In this document: piece by piece, positions 25,053 through 33,252 of the stretch | Numbering within the stretch: position 1 is the first letter of the stretch | How the letters are laid out: every line of letters starts with the position of its first letter | NCBI RefSeq assembly: GCF_003946345.1 | Contig: NZ_RHNY01000006.1 | Coordinates: 103,028-167,027 of the forward strand | Direction of reading: 5' to 3' | DNA: 64,000 nt | Source of the DNA: Levilactobacillus tongjiangensis | Lineage (GTDB): Bacteria > Bacillota > Bacilli > Lactobacillales > Lactobacillaceae | Notes under the pieces: model-generated | What the model was told of the DNA's origin: nothing | Database searches by the model: none | The model's input: the letters and a program-made list of their open reading frames with translations, nothing else | Program-made: the position numbers and the translations under genes

Positions 25053-25500
25053 TCAGGGGCCAGTGATGGTGCCAGCTGTGGGGACGCTTCAGCCAAAGGG
25101 CGGGCTTCTCGCTCGCTTTGAAGCCACGAAACCCCCGCGTCTTCAAAGTCACCCGTGCTGTAAACTGGAAGATCACCAGTTAACACCACTTTCACGGCAG
25201 GCGCCATCCCTGGCCACCTCCGACTTTGATTGTGGCTTTAGCACAATTGTAGTTGAAAGTTTGGCGTGTACCGCTCTTACTGAGCTAATTGATAATAGGT
25301 TTTTCTGTTCCTTAGTTGGCGCTAAAATATTGTGTAGGCCGAGAGGTCGCCAGCTATGGGCTCAGGCGCGTCGTTCTGCTTAGTCAGTGGGGTTTTTTCC
25401 CGCTGGCTTAGCAGAAGACCAAGCTTGTAGACTCGGGTTTTGCGAGGCTTCAAGTTGCGTCCGCACCGTTCCAGCCCAAAGCTGGCGGCCGGTAAGGCGG
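25053..25500 (+). repeat. Composite repeat (L-linker-R), subfamily 2
   Basis: The L-module (25053-25221) has inverted ends GGCCAGTGATGGTGCC / GGCGCCATCCCTGGCC and the hairpins CTTTGAAG..CTTCAAAG and AACTGG..CCAGTT. A linker beginning CTTTGATTGTGGCTTTAGC follows. The R-module (25338-25500) has inverted ends GGTCGCCAGCTATGGGCT / AGCCCAAAGCTGGCGGCC and ends in CGGTAAGGCGG. Compared with the 12-kb copy, the R terminal stem has GCT/AGC in place of GAT/ATC, a compensated change. Confidence 0.87.
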
Positions 25501-25670
25501 AAGTGCACGCAAATATCATTGCTGTGACAAGCTTTTGATCTTTCAATGGTAACTAAAGTTAGTAACTTTCTTAAGAATGGTCGACTTGATTGTCGTTTCT
25601 CCCGGAAACTGCTAAACTGATTGTGTGGTTAGGGGCCACAAAAGTTTTAATCGAGTTTGGGGGAACGATT

Positions 25671-25862
25671 ATGAAAATGGAAAAAATTGTTTTAACGATT
25701 TTAGTTGTACTGGCTGTGGGATTGCTGGCATTAGTCTTGATGCTAATGAAGTCACCCCTCTGGGCGTTCGGTTTCCCACTAGCGTTTGCTAGTCTGGGTG
25801 CGGTCTGCTACGGAGCCGAGGCCTTGATCGATAAATTAAAGAAGAATACGCGTGAAGCGTAA
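25671..25862 (+). CDS. Small membrane protein, unknown function
   Basis: 63 residues with two predicted membrane helices (IVLTILVVLAVGLLALVLML and WAFGFPLAFASLGAVCYGA) and a basic C-terminal tail ending near KKNTREA. ATG 25671 has GGGGGAAC 6 bases upstream, so the longer in-frame start at 25590 is not used. It is a single-gene unit with its own terminator. No family is recognised. Confidence 0.7.
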   Translation: MKMEKIVLTILVVLAVGLLALVLMLMKSPLWAFGFPLAFASLGAVCYGAEALIDKLKKNTREA

Positions 25863-25870
25863 CCTGAAAT

Positions 25871-25898
25871 AAGGGCGGCCAGTGAGCCGTCTTTTTTG
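25871..25898 (+). terminator. Intrinsic terminator after the small membrane protein
   Basis: A stem AAGGGCGGC / GCCGTCTTT with two G.T pairs runs into a T-run. Confidence 0.75.
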
Positions 25899-26037
25899 TT
25901 GGCATTTTTTTCAATGGTCGTGGGACTCGCTGAATTTTCGGTTGGCACGTGGTCATTTTTGCTTAAAGAGCTCCGATTTCACACTAGCGGCAACTTGCGT
26001 CTGCGAAACCGTCTTGCTAGAATGAAAGACAAAGGTG

Positions 26038-27171
26038 ATGAGTGGACTGGTGGCACGACGAGCGAGAATTAAAGAAACCGCGGATCTGGGCGACTATTTA
26101 AAGGCATTTGCCTGTACGGCAGTCATGCTACAGGCGGTTTTGAGTCTGACCTTGACCACGACTGGCGGCCGTAGTATCCAATCCGGTGTGGCTTGGGTCT
26201 ACTTAGCTGTTAAATTCACGGCACCCGCATTTATATGTGGGATCTTATTTACCACGATGCGTGTGACCCGGCCACAACCGGCATACGGCACTTATCTAAA
26301 ACAACAGTGGTCGGCCCTGGTGGTGCCCACAATTTGGTGGACCCTAGCTTACCTGGTTCTGATGCCGCAGGTTCAGCAACATCATGCCTATACGACCGCG
26401 GTTCAGTTCGGCTGGCAATTTATCAATGGGAATGCGGCACCGCATCTCTGGTACAACACGATGATGTTGCAGATAATCCTGTTGATGCCAATTTGGTGGG
26501 GTGTGCGTAACTGGCTGACTACCCGGCGGCGCCTAGGAATCGTGCTGAGCGCGACAGCCTGGCTGTACGTCGGGTGGTTGGTCGTAGCAGACCGCCTCAT
26601 CTATCCGACGGCCCGGTTTACGCAGTGGTACTTATTGGACCGTGTTTGCTGGGGATTCTTCCCGTACGCAATTTTAGGAATTATCTTTTGGCAAATGTGG
26701 CCACGCTTGCGCCAACTACGGTGGCCCTGGTTACCGTTAGCCCTGTTGGCAGGCATTTCATTGATTTGGCAAGCTGATACTTTATTGCGACAGGGCCGGC
26801 CGGTAAGCTTGACCCAAACCAGTTACTACTTACCAGCGACTGTTTTCTACGTGCTAGCTATTATTGGTCTGATTGGTTGTCTCGCCACCTGGCAAATGCG
26901 GCGCCGTTCACGCTGGTTGCCGCGAGTACACTGGCTGGCGACCTACGCCTATCGCGCCTATTTGGCCAACGTCTTTTGGCTGCAACTGGTCTGGCTAGCC
27001 GGGGGCAGACAGTTAACGACCATGGTTCCAGTAGTGGGCATCGTTGTTTGCTACAGCTTGACTTGGTGCCTATCGTTTGCTAGTGCCTACGGGTTACACA
27101 TGGCTTGGCAGGCGGTTAAAAACTTGAAAAAACAACGGAGGATTGCTGATGACTCGCACACAACCAGTTGA
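26038..27171 (+). CDS. Acyltransferase 3-like integral membrane protein
   Basis: About 377 residues with roughly ten hydrophobic helices in the layout of acyltransferase family 3 (OafA/WecH-like). LGDYLKAFACTAVMLQA resembles the first helix, but the catalytic His of that helix (R-x10-H) is not evident: where H is expected there is Q. HLWYNTMMLQIILLMP corresponds to the conserved HLWFL motif. The start is uncertain; GTG 26035 or GTG 26050 are alternatives and no ribosome binding site is well placed. It probably modifies an envelope glycan or is a degenerate relative. It overlaps the Nudix gene by 23 bp. Confidence 0.7.
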   Translation: MSGLVARRARIKETADLGDYLKAFACTAVMLQAVLSLTLTTTGGRSIQSGVAWVYLAVKFTAPAFICGILFTTMRVTRPQPAYGTYLKQQWSALVVPTIWWTLAYLVLMPQVQQHHAYTTAVQFGWQFINGNAAPHLWYNTMMLQIILLMPIWWGVRNWLTTRRRLGIVLSATAWLYVGWLVVADRLIYPTARFTQWYLLDRVCWGFFPYAILGIIFWQMWPRLRQLRWPWLPLALLAGISLIWQADTLLRQGRPVSLTQTSYYLPATVFYVLAIIGLIGCLATWQMRRRSRWLPRVHWLATYAYRAYLANVFWLQLVWLAGGRQLTTMVPVVGIVVCYSLTWCLSFASAYGLHMAWQAVKNLKKQRRIADDSHTTS

Positions 27172-27613
27172 ATTAGTCACAATGGTCATGGTGACGGATC
27201 CCACGACCAAAAAGGTATTAGTAGAAGATAAGATTCACGTTCAATGGAAGGGTGGTCACAGTTTTCCAGGCGGGCACGTCGAGGTCGGTGAGAGCTGTGC
27301 GGCAGCGGCCGTTCGTGAAGTATACGAAGAAACAGGGTTGACTCTAACGCACGTTGAATTCTGTGGGACCTGTGAGTGGTTCGACCACGATGGCGGCCAA
27401 CGAAAGCTGGGCCTGCTGTACCGTAGCGATGCCTTCACCGGTGAGATTCATTCGAGTGCTGAGGGCCGAATCAGCTGGCTCCCACTGTCAGAAATGACGG
27501 CGGAAAAGAGTGCCGCCAGCATGCTAACACTGTTGAAGATTTTTCGGCGTGAAGTTGCGGCTGCTAAGAGTGATGAGTGGAACGGCGACTTATTTGTAGA
27601 CGCTGGGTGTTAG
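27149..27613 (+). CDS. Nudix hydrolase
   Basis: A 154-residue protein whose Nudix box is complete: GGHVEVGES..REVYEETGL (G-x5-E-x7-REUxEExGU, about residues 36-58). The substrate cannot be told; MutT/YjhB-like proteins with this length often hydrolyse oxidised or modified NTPs. ATG 27149 is chosen because GGAGG ends 8 bases upstream. It overlaps the end of the acyltransferase gene, so translation is probably coupled. Confidence 0.88.
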   Translation: MTRTQPVELVTMVMVTDPTTKKVLVEDKIHVQWKGGHSFPGGHVEVGESCAAAAVREVYEETGLTLTHVEFCGTCEWFDHDGGQRKLGLLYRSDAFTGEIHSSAEGRISWLPLSEMTAEKSAASMLTLLKIFRREVAAAKSDEWNGDLFVDAGC

Positions 27614-27796
27614 ACAATCGATAAACCAGTCAAAATAGATGCCAAGATGTGTGCTGTGACTACCTACCATAATTGTAGAGAGTTACAGCTTTTTTAGTCG
27701 GCGCAACGACTAGGCAGGTTTCGTTTTAATTGTTGTAAGCGGTTACAAAATCGGTTAAACTAAGGGTGTAAAGGTTAGATAAAGGGAGCGATAATC

Positions 27797-28141
27797 GTGA
27801 AATCAACTGTTCAAACACAACGCTGGTACGGTTACTTCTTTATCGGGCTGAGTGTGGTGGCCCTGGGATTAGCTGGAATTCTAGCGATGCCATTAATTGA
27901 CCGGGCCTTACTACTGACGACCGCGCTAACGTTATTGGTCTACGGACTGACGTATCAACCTCGGATTCACCGGGGCTGGTGGCGCCTGCTGTTGGGTGTG
28001 AGTTCACTGGTGGCGATTCTTGACGTGACCCTCGCGTTGACGGTGGCCCCAGTTCTGGTTACAGCACTGTTTGGCTTTGCTTTACCGTTAGGTTTTTTGA
28101 TTGTTTTGTTAGGTTATATGAAGCGTCTAGTCCAGGCGTAA
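27797..28141 (+). CDS. Small integral membrane protein, unknown function
   Basis: 114 residues starting at GTG 27797 behind AAAGGGAG. Four hydrophobic helices cover nearly the whole length, with short basic loops (RIHRGWW) and the C-terminus KRLVQA. It resembles generic lactobacillar membrane proteins without a named domain. It is a monocistronic unit ended by a strong terminator. Confidence 0.7.
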   Translation: MKSTVQTQRWYGYFFIGLSVVALGLAGILAMPLIDRALLLTTALTLLVYGLTYQPRIHRGWWRLLLGVSSLVAILDVTLALTVAPVLVTALFGFALPLGFLIVLLGYMKRLVQA

Positions 28142-28165
28142 TCTGGTCTAAACGTTTGTTAGATT

Positions 28166-28201
28166 AAAAAGGGCTGCGGAATATTTTCCGCAGCCCTTTT
28201 T
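28166..28201. terminator. Bidirectional intrinsic terminator
   Basis: A perfect 15-bp stem AAAAGGGCTGCGGAA / TTCCGCAGCCCTTTT with a 4-base loop and a T-run on both strands. It serves the plus-strand membrane gene and the minus-strand toxin gene. Confidence 0.93.
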
Positions 28202-28213
28202 GGCGTTACTAAG

Positions 28214-28528
28214 TTACTTAACTTTTAGTGATTGATGGTCACCAGTGGCAACTAGAACAAGAACTAAACAATCACTTGAAATCTTGTAAATTAGAATCCA
28301 TCCGTCCAAGTCTCCTCGGATTTGAGAGGTAGCAATGCGGGCTGGATGAAGTTCACGATATCCCTGCCATTGACCATGAAGCCCATGGTCGTGCAACCTC
28401 GCTAAAATTTGTGCATCCTTAGTGAGAATGGCGAGGATTGCTTGTTTCAGCAAGTCTGTCGGATAGTGTTTCTTTTGAAGTTTTTTGAATTCGCGTTTAA
28501 AACGAGATGTTCGCTCAGTTTTCATCAT
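28214..28528 (-). CDS. RelE/YafQ-type mRNA interferase toxin
   Basis: A 104-residue protein with the RelE-superfamily fold: basic N-terminus (TSRFKREFKKLQKKHY), LHDHGLHGQWQGYRELHPA and the C-terminal strands with LVLVATGDHQSL. The HxLxGxWxGxRElH and TGDH patterns are those of YafQ, which cuts mRNA on the ribosome. It overlaps the antitoxin gene by 14 bp, as in most such pairs. A second in-frame ATG follows at once (28525). Confidence 0.9.
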   Translation of the reverse strand: MMKTERTSRFKREFKKLQKKHYPTDLLKQAILAILTKDAQILARLHDHGLHGQWQGYRELHPARIATSQIRGDLDGWILIYKISSDCLVLVLVATGDHQSLKVK

Positions 28529-28781
28529 TTAGGTCAGCCCAGAGTTCATCGAATGAATCGAATCTTTTGAGTTGACCATTTTCTACTTCTTTTTTTGCAG
28601 CTAAAGCTTCATCTGTAGATAAAAAATCGTTGAACCCGTCATTTGCAATCTGGATCATTGAGAGTCGTAGATATTCAGAAAGGGTTAATCCGGACTCTTC
28701 AATTTTTTGTTGCGCAATTTTTTTGACTGTAGGAGATAGACGAAATGTAATTGATTCAGTGTTAACTTTTGTTTTGGGCAT
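28515..28781 (-). CDS. RelB/DinJ-type antitoxin
   Basis: An 88-residue protein. The N-terminal ribbon-helix-helix (ESITFRLSPTVKKIAQQKIEESGLTLSEYLRLSM) binds DNA, and the acidic C-terminal half wraps the toxin. It lies upstream of and overlaps the YafQ-like toxin; both are expected to autorepress. The pair is AT-rich compared with its surroundings, which suggests acquisition. Confidence 0.9.
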   Translation of the reverse strand: MPKTKVNTESITFRLSPTVKKIAQQKIEESGLTLSEYLRLSMIQIANDGFNDFLSTDEALAAKKEVENGQLKRFDSFDELWADLNDEN

Positions 28782-28911
28782 TTTAAGGTCTCCTTGTCTT
28801 ACGTTTGTCTTGCAAGTCTTAAACGAGTTTAATTCTATCAGGATTAATAAGGAATAGCAAAGTTTCAGTTTTGAGCAGAGAAGTTATTCTCTTGATAGCC
28901 GAGTAAAGGCG

Positions 28912-28948
28912 TGAACATCCTCATAATTGAGTGGTTCACGCCTTTACT
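28912..28948. terminator. Perfect inverted repeat, probable terminator of the CPBP gene
   Basis: A 15-bp perfect stem AGTAAAGGCGTGAAC / GTTCACGCCTTTACT lies past the stop of the minus-strand protease. The T-runs are weak on both sides, so termination efficiency is uncertain. Confidence 0.65.
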
Positions 28949-28981
28949 AACTTTTGTCTATTTGATTGAGAAGGGGCGAGG

Positions 28982-29647
28982 CTAGCCGAACAACGTGACC
29001 AAAATATCCCAGGTCATGTGTACCAGAATTCCGGGCCACAGGGACCGACTCTTGGCGTAAAGCCAGCCGAAGAGGAGCCCCAGCACGAAGACGGAAATTA
29101 AGTTGCTGAGCCAAACGACCGGACTCATTGCGGGAACCGTCGTGAGGTAGCGTGGAATGTGGAGACTGGCGAAGGCTAATGCCTGAATCACATTGGCGGT
29201 CGTCAGTGACGTCTGTTTCAGTAAGGCGTTTAGGAAATATCCGCGGAAGACGAATTCCTCAGCCACGCCGACGACCAGGAAGTACCGGCCCCAGAATTCA
29301 GGGATGAACTTGGGTGAAATACGCAAACCGTGGTGCGCTAACCAAAATTCAACCAGCAAATAAACGACGATCAGCGCCCAGACAACGTAGCCAGCACTGA
29401 AACGCCAAGCCGGTCGCCATTGCTGCCGGTTGGAAATGCTTAGCTGATTGGGGGCTGCTGTGTGAAGGAACCACCAACCGGCCCCTAGCCAGACTACTAG
29501 CTTGATGGCGTCCAGCAGGAGCTCCTGTGACCATCCAGATAAATGCTGTTCAACTGGTGTGTTGAGAAAAATTTGAACCACTAACCACAGGCACCAGAAG
29601 AAAACAAATTGTAGAAGCAATCGACGACCCGAAACTTTTTCTGACAT
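28982..29647 (-). CDS. CPBP family intramembrane metalloprotease
   Basis: 221 residues with about six membrane helices and the full CPBP/Abi active-site set: EEFVFRGYFLNALL (EExxxR, about 130-143), FASLHIP (FxxxH, about 162-168) and LVHMTWDIL (HxxxD/N-type, about 208-216). In lactobacilli such proteins are often linked to bacteriocin immunity or prenylated protein processing; nothing nearby tells which. ATG 29647 is the first Met. Confidence 0.88.
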   Translation of the reverse strand: MSEKVSGRRLLLQFVFFWCLWLVVQIFLNTPVEQHLSGWSQELLLDAIKLVVWLGAGWWFLHTAAPNQLSISNRQQWRPAWRFSAGYVVWALIVVYLLVEFWLAHHGLRISPKFIPEFWGRYFLVVGVAEEFVFRGYFLNALLKQTSLTTANVIQALAFASLHIPRYLTTVPAMSPVVWLSNLISVFVLGLLFGWLYAKSRSLWPGILVHMTWDILVTLFG

Positions 29648-29755
29648 AGAGCCACTCTTTTCTAGATTAACGTTTGTTTTTAGTATAAGGCAAAGTGGGG
29701 GAATGCGGCTAGGGAAGTTTTGCCAGCAACTAGGATGTAAGTGCTACATACATCA

Positions 29756-29798
29756 CATGTTATCACTGTTTACATTCAATGTGAACAGTGATAACATG
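29756..29798. promoter_or_regulatory. 43-bp near-perfect palindrome upstream of tetR
   Basis: Arms CATGTTATCACTGTT / AACAGTGATAACATG are perfectly inverted, and the centre holds ACATT-C-AATGT. It lies 46 bp ahead of the tetR start and probably contains one or two operators of that regulator and a promoter. The divergent CPBP gene begins about 110 bp to the left and might share it. Confidence 0.65.
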
Positions 29799-29844
29799 AT
29801 GAGTAAATAGGGATAACACTGGTATTTACAAGGAGGAATGGCTT

Positions 29845-30369
29845 ATGACCAAGCCACCGTATCACCGTTAGAATTTAGCCGCGGCAATTCAGCAACAGGC
29901 CCGTCAACAATTAGAAAACCAGGGGGTCGCCCAAATTTCTTTGCGGCAAATCGCCAAATTTTTGGCCGTAACACCGGCCGCCGTGTACCGACATTTTCCA
30001 GATAAGGCCAGCTTGATTGCCGCTCTCGGTGTGGAAATCCAAGCGGAGTTCGCCGCTGCTTTGCGGGAGGATGTGCTGGCTTCAGCGGATGCGACGACTA
30101 TGCTGCACCGGATGGTGACCAATCTAAGCGACTACGCTCAAAATCATCCCCAAGCAGTGGCATTTTACCTCACCCAACCGCAACCGGTGCCCCAGAGCTT
30201 GACGACCGTCATTACGCTATTGGCGACACAGGACCAGCTAACGACAGCTCCGGCACAACTGGCCCGTGGGGTCTGGACGTTTCTACTAGGTGTATTGGTG
30301 CAAGGCACTGCCGAATCTGCCGATGCTGAGTGGATTACCCAACAATTAGTAGTGTTGATTCACCAGTAA
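29845..30369 (+). pseudogene. TetR/AcrR-family regulator interrupted by an amber codon
   Basis: ATG 29845 has AAGGAGG upstream, but codon 9 is TAG (29869-29871). The same frame then runs open to TAA 30369 and encodes a TetR helix-turn-helix (ISLRQIAKFLAVTPAAVYRHFPDKASLIAAL) and a ligand domain, about 174 codons in total. Nothing downstream offers a good restart before TTG 29941, which would cut into the DNA-binding domain. It is either a recent nonsense mutation or a sequencing error. Its target could be its own locus, which carries a large palindrome. Confidence 0.75.
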
Positions 30370-30447
30370 CTGATGAATGGGTATCTGGTTGACGGCTAGG
30401 GGTGCTAAAATAGGGACGATGCGCTGGAGTAGCAGCGACAAAACTCT

Positions 30448-30464
30448 TTACTTTCAAAAAGTAA
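30448..30464. promoter_or_regulatory. Operator-like palindrome upstream of the nitroreductase
   Basis: TTACTT-TCAAA-AAGTAA is a perfect 17-bp dyad about 70 bp ahead of the nitroreductase start. The ACTT/AAGT half-sites resemble HxlR-family operators, but no such regulator is adjacent, so this is an inference. Confidence 0.4.
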
Positions 30465-30535
30465 GTGATAAAATAATTCCAACATCTGAAATCAATCCCC
30501 ATAACCGGGAAAAATAAAGCGAGGTTCTTTACAAT

Positions 30536-31138
30536 ATGGAAAAGAAATTTATTGAATTAGCTAAGCAACGGCGGACCATTTACAACTTAGGCCGCAACGT
30601 CAAGTTGTCTGAAGACGAATTGACCGACCTGATCAAGGAAAATATCAAGAATGGTCCTTCATCATTTAACAATCAAACGACCCGGGCAGTCATCTTGTTC
30701 GGTGATTCTCACGAAAAGTTGTGGGACATCGTCATTGACCGGCTGAAGCAAGAAGTTCCTGACGAAGCAGCCTTTGCGAAGACGGCTGCTAAAATTAACA
30801 GCTTCAAGGCCGCTTTCGGAACGATCTTGTTCTACACTGAAACGAAGACGGTCAAGGAATTCGAGGACAACTTTCCACTGTACGCGGCTAACTTCCAGGA
30901 TTGGTCAGAACAATCCCAAGGGAATGCTCAGTACGCCGTTTGGACGTCCTTAGCTGAAAACGGGATCGGTGCCAACCTGCAACACTACAATCCACTGATC
31001 GACGACGAAGTTCGGGCAGCCTTCAACATCCCCGCAACTTGGCGTCTACGCGGTGAAATGGACTTTGGGTCCATCGAAGCCCCAGCCGGTGACAAGGATT
31101 ACATGGCTGATGACGACCGGTTCATGGTCTTCAAGTAA
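30536..31138 (+). CDS. Nitroreductase family protein (HBN1/fatty-acid-repression-mutant type)
   Basis: A 200-residue FMN-dependent nitroreductase. RRTIYNLG (about 12-19) and PSSFNNQTTRAVIL are the N-terminal FMN and substrate motifs of the short HBN1/Frm2-like subfamily. GNAQYAVWTSLAENGIGANLQHYNP (about 138-162) matches its C-terminal half. It likely reduces nitroaromatics or quinones with NAD(P)H, and an effect on lipid signalling is known only for the yeast relative. It is a single gene with a strong terminator. Confidence 0.88.
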   Translation: MEKKFIELAKQRRTIYNLGRNVKLSEDELTDLIKENIKNGPSSFNNQTTRAVILFGDSHEKLWDIVIDRLKQEVPDEAAFAKTAAKINSFKAAFGTILFYTETKTVKEFEDNFPLYAANFQDWSEQSQGNAQYAVWTSLAENGIGANLQHYNPLIDDEVRAAFNIPATWRLRGEMDFGSIEAPAGDKDYMADDDRFMVFK

Positions 31139-31155
31139 GCTTAATGAATAAATGA

Positions 31156-31204
31156 AAAGGGCCCCCAATCACGCATTTTAGCGGGTTTGGGGGCCCTTTG
31201 TTTT
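31156..31204 (+). terminator. Intrinsic terminator after the nitroreductase
   Basis: A perfect 13-bp stem AAAGGGCCCCCAA / TTGGGGGCCCTTT with an 18-base loop is followed by GTTTT. Confidence 0.88.
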
Positions 31205-31291
31205 GGGGGCAAACTTCTGAACCGTTTTACGGTGTGGAGGTATGCTAAAATGGACAAGTGAAGGTCTTTCTTAGTAAGGAGGTCAACGTTT

Positions 31292-32416
31292 ATGCAAAAG
31301 AAAATCGCAATTATTGGTGGCGGAATCGTCGGAGCGACCGCAGCCTATTACCTGAGTAAGCTCCCTGGAACCCAACGTTTGGAGGTCACCCTGTTCGACA
31401 GTGGTGTCGGTCAAGCGACCAAGGCCGCCGCAGGCATCATTTCGCCGTGGTTATCGAAACGCCGCAACCAGCGGTGGTACCAACTCGCCAAGTCGGGCGC
31501 TGACCTGTATCCAGAACTGATTCATGACGCCCAGCTGGGGACCGAGGTCTACCAGCAGACGGGAACCATTGTGACCAGAGAAGAGGCCACGGACCTGGAA
31601 ACATTGTTTGCGTTGGCTCAGGAACGGCGGCAGACCGCCGCTACCATGGGTGATGTGTCGACCCTCACGGCCCAAGAAGTCCAGGCAAAAGTTCCGCTCT
31701 TATCCAAGCCGCAACCCGGGGTGTTCATTACCGGGGGCGCTCGGGTCGATGGGGATGCCTTAGTCCACGCATTACTGGACCGTGCCAGTGAAAAGAACCT
31801 GACCGTTCGCCAAGAACGGGTCAGCCTGACACCAGATGGCCAGGTCGTCACGTCGATGGGCCCCCGGCACTATGATCGGGTGATTCTAGCAGCGGGAGCC
31901 TGGTTGAAGGACCTGGTGGCCCCACTGGCAGTGACCGCTGACGTGCGGCCACAGAAGGGCCAACTGATCGAGTTAGCCGTGAAGGACTACGAGCTCCAAG
32001 AAAACATGCCCGTCGTAATGCCTGAGGGTGAACGAGACTTTATCCCATTTGGCCACGGCAAATTAATCGTCGGGGCGACCCACGAGGACGACGGTAAGTT
32101 TAACCTGACGCCGGATGCCACCGTCACCGCTGACCTCTTAGGCAGTGCGCAACGGTTGATGACTGGAATCACTGCTAATGATATTTCCGGCGTTCGGGTC
32201 GGTACTCGCGCTTATTCCAGCGATTTTGCGCCGTTCTTTGGGCCGGTGCCAGAACACGAATTGTTCCTGGCCGCCTCTGGGCTGGGATCCTCCGGTTTAA
32301 CGACAGGGCCTCAAATTGGTCGCTTGCTGGCGGGGTCCGCGCTTTATGGTGGCACGCCGGACTGGAGCGAGTACGAGTTGCCATTGACGACTTACTTGCG
32401 TTCTTCTGCAGAATGA
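31292..32416 (+). CDS. FAD-dependent oxidoreductase, DadA/glycine-oxidase-like
   Basis: A 374-residue protein. The dinucleotide-binding motif IAIIGGGIVGATAAYYLSK opens the sequence, TKAAAGIISPWLSKR is the DAO-family flavin segment and a C-terminal GLGSSGLTTGPQIG contacts FAD. It probably oxidises an amino acid or similar amine; the substrate is not predictable. AAGGAGG at 31277 fixes ATG 31292. Its last 25 bp overlap the end of the convergent RNase H-like gene. Confidence 0.88.
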   Translation: MQKKIAIIGGGIVGATAAYYLSKLPGTQRLEVTLFDSGVGQATKAAAGIISPWLSKRRNQRWYQLAKSGADLYPELIHDAQLGTEVYQQTGTIVTREEATDLETLFALAQERRQTAATMGDVSTLTAQEVQAKVPLLSKPQPGVFITGGARVDGDALVHALLDRASEKNLTVRQERVSLTPDGQVVTSMGPRHYDRVILAAGAWLKDLVAPLAVTADVRPQKGQLIELAVKDYELQENMPVVMPEGERDFIPFGHGKLIVGATHEDDGKFNLTPDATVTADLLGSAQRLMTGITANDISGVRVGTRAYSSDFAPFFGPVPEHELFLAASGLGSSGLTTGPQIGRLLAGSALYGGTPDWSEYELPLTTYLRSSAE

Positions 32417-32799
32417 AGGGCCTGATTGGCCAACGTGTGGGCGCCTTGGTTTTGTTTCTCGGGGACCCACTGAGTCAGCACCAATTGAAAGGGTGCTTGC
32501 GCGGCCAATAGGTCATCGACTAATTTTTGGTAATGTTTGGCGTACTTTTTCGCCAAACTATCGCTAACAATCTGACTATCGGTATAAAATAGGACGGTGG
32601 TCGTCTCACAGGCGTCACCGATCAGTCTCGCTAAGTGTTCAAACCCCAAGCGGGCGACCTCGAACTCGGCGGTGTGATTGGTCGTGGCGGTCAGTTCGAC
32701 CTTGAGCTGTGTCTGGTGATGATCATGTACGATGAGGATGCCCCCAGCGCTCAGACCGCTTTGTGGTTGCGTTGCGGCATCGGTATATAAAGAAAACAA
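32392..32799 (-). CDS. RNase HI-like protein
   Basis: 135 residues with the RNase H fold. YTDAA (Asp 7), the Glu in NHTAEFEVA (about 45) and YTDSQ (about 73) supply three of the four acidic residues. The fourth, normally Asp in an xADxLA motif near the C-terminus, is His here (QGAHTLANQAL, about 123). That position is the least strict of the four, so activity may persist. TTG 32799 is preceded by GGAG. It is divergent from the EbsA-like gene. Confidence 0.85.
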   Translation of the reverse strand: MFSLYTDAATQPQSGLSAGGILIVHDHHQTQLKVELTATTNHTAEFEVARLGFEHLARLIGDACETTTVLFYTDSQIVSDSLAKKYAKHYQKLVDDLLAAQAPFQLVLTQWVPEKQNQGAHTLANQALHSAEERK

Positions 32800-32836
32800 A
32801 GAATCACTCCAATTTTTTCGTGAGGTGTTGTAACTA

Positions 32837-33250
32837 ATGATAACCCAGGAACGCCGTTTTTTGTATCAACCCAATCCACTCAGCAGCATTATCAACTGGA
32901 GCTGGACCCTCCTCGTCCTCTTCATGGGGGCCATCATGTGGCTGGAGGTCACGACCTTTAACTGGTACACGCTAGGCCTCTTCCTAGCCTTCGCGTTACT
33001 CTGCTGGTTAGAGATTCACTTTCGTAATATCACCATGGCCGATGGTGTCTTGACGGTCAGCACCGTCTTGAACCATCGTCACCTGGTAATTCCACTGAAC
33101 CAAGTCAGCAGCGTTAAGGTGACCCGTTACCGGCTGGGAATCGTGGCGCAGGGGAAGATTTATCAATTTCTGTTGCCTCGTAACTCAGCAATCGAACTGG
33201 CTGGTCTGATCCAAGGGGCCATGCCCGCGGTAGAAATGAAGGAGGATTAA
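32837..33250 (+). CDS. EbsA-like membrane protein
   Basis: 137 residues with two adjacent membrane helices (about 18-60), followed by a C-terminal PH-like domain rich in beta strands ([26 protein letters not shown]). The layout and the position next to an RNase H-like gene and fhs are those of the EbsA family of enterococci and lactobacilli, whose function is not established. fhs starts 2 bp after its stop. Confidence 0.75.
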   Translation: MITQERRFLYQPNPLSSIINWSWTLLVLFMGAIMWLEVTTFNWYTLGLFLAFALLCWLEIHFRNITMADGVLTVSTVLNHRHLVIPLNQVSSVKVTRYRLGIVAQGKIYQFLLPRNSAIELAGLIQGAMPAVEMKED

Positions 33251-33252
33251 TA

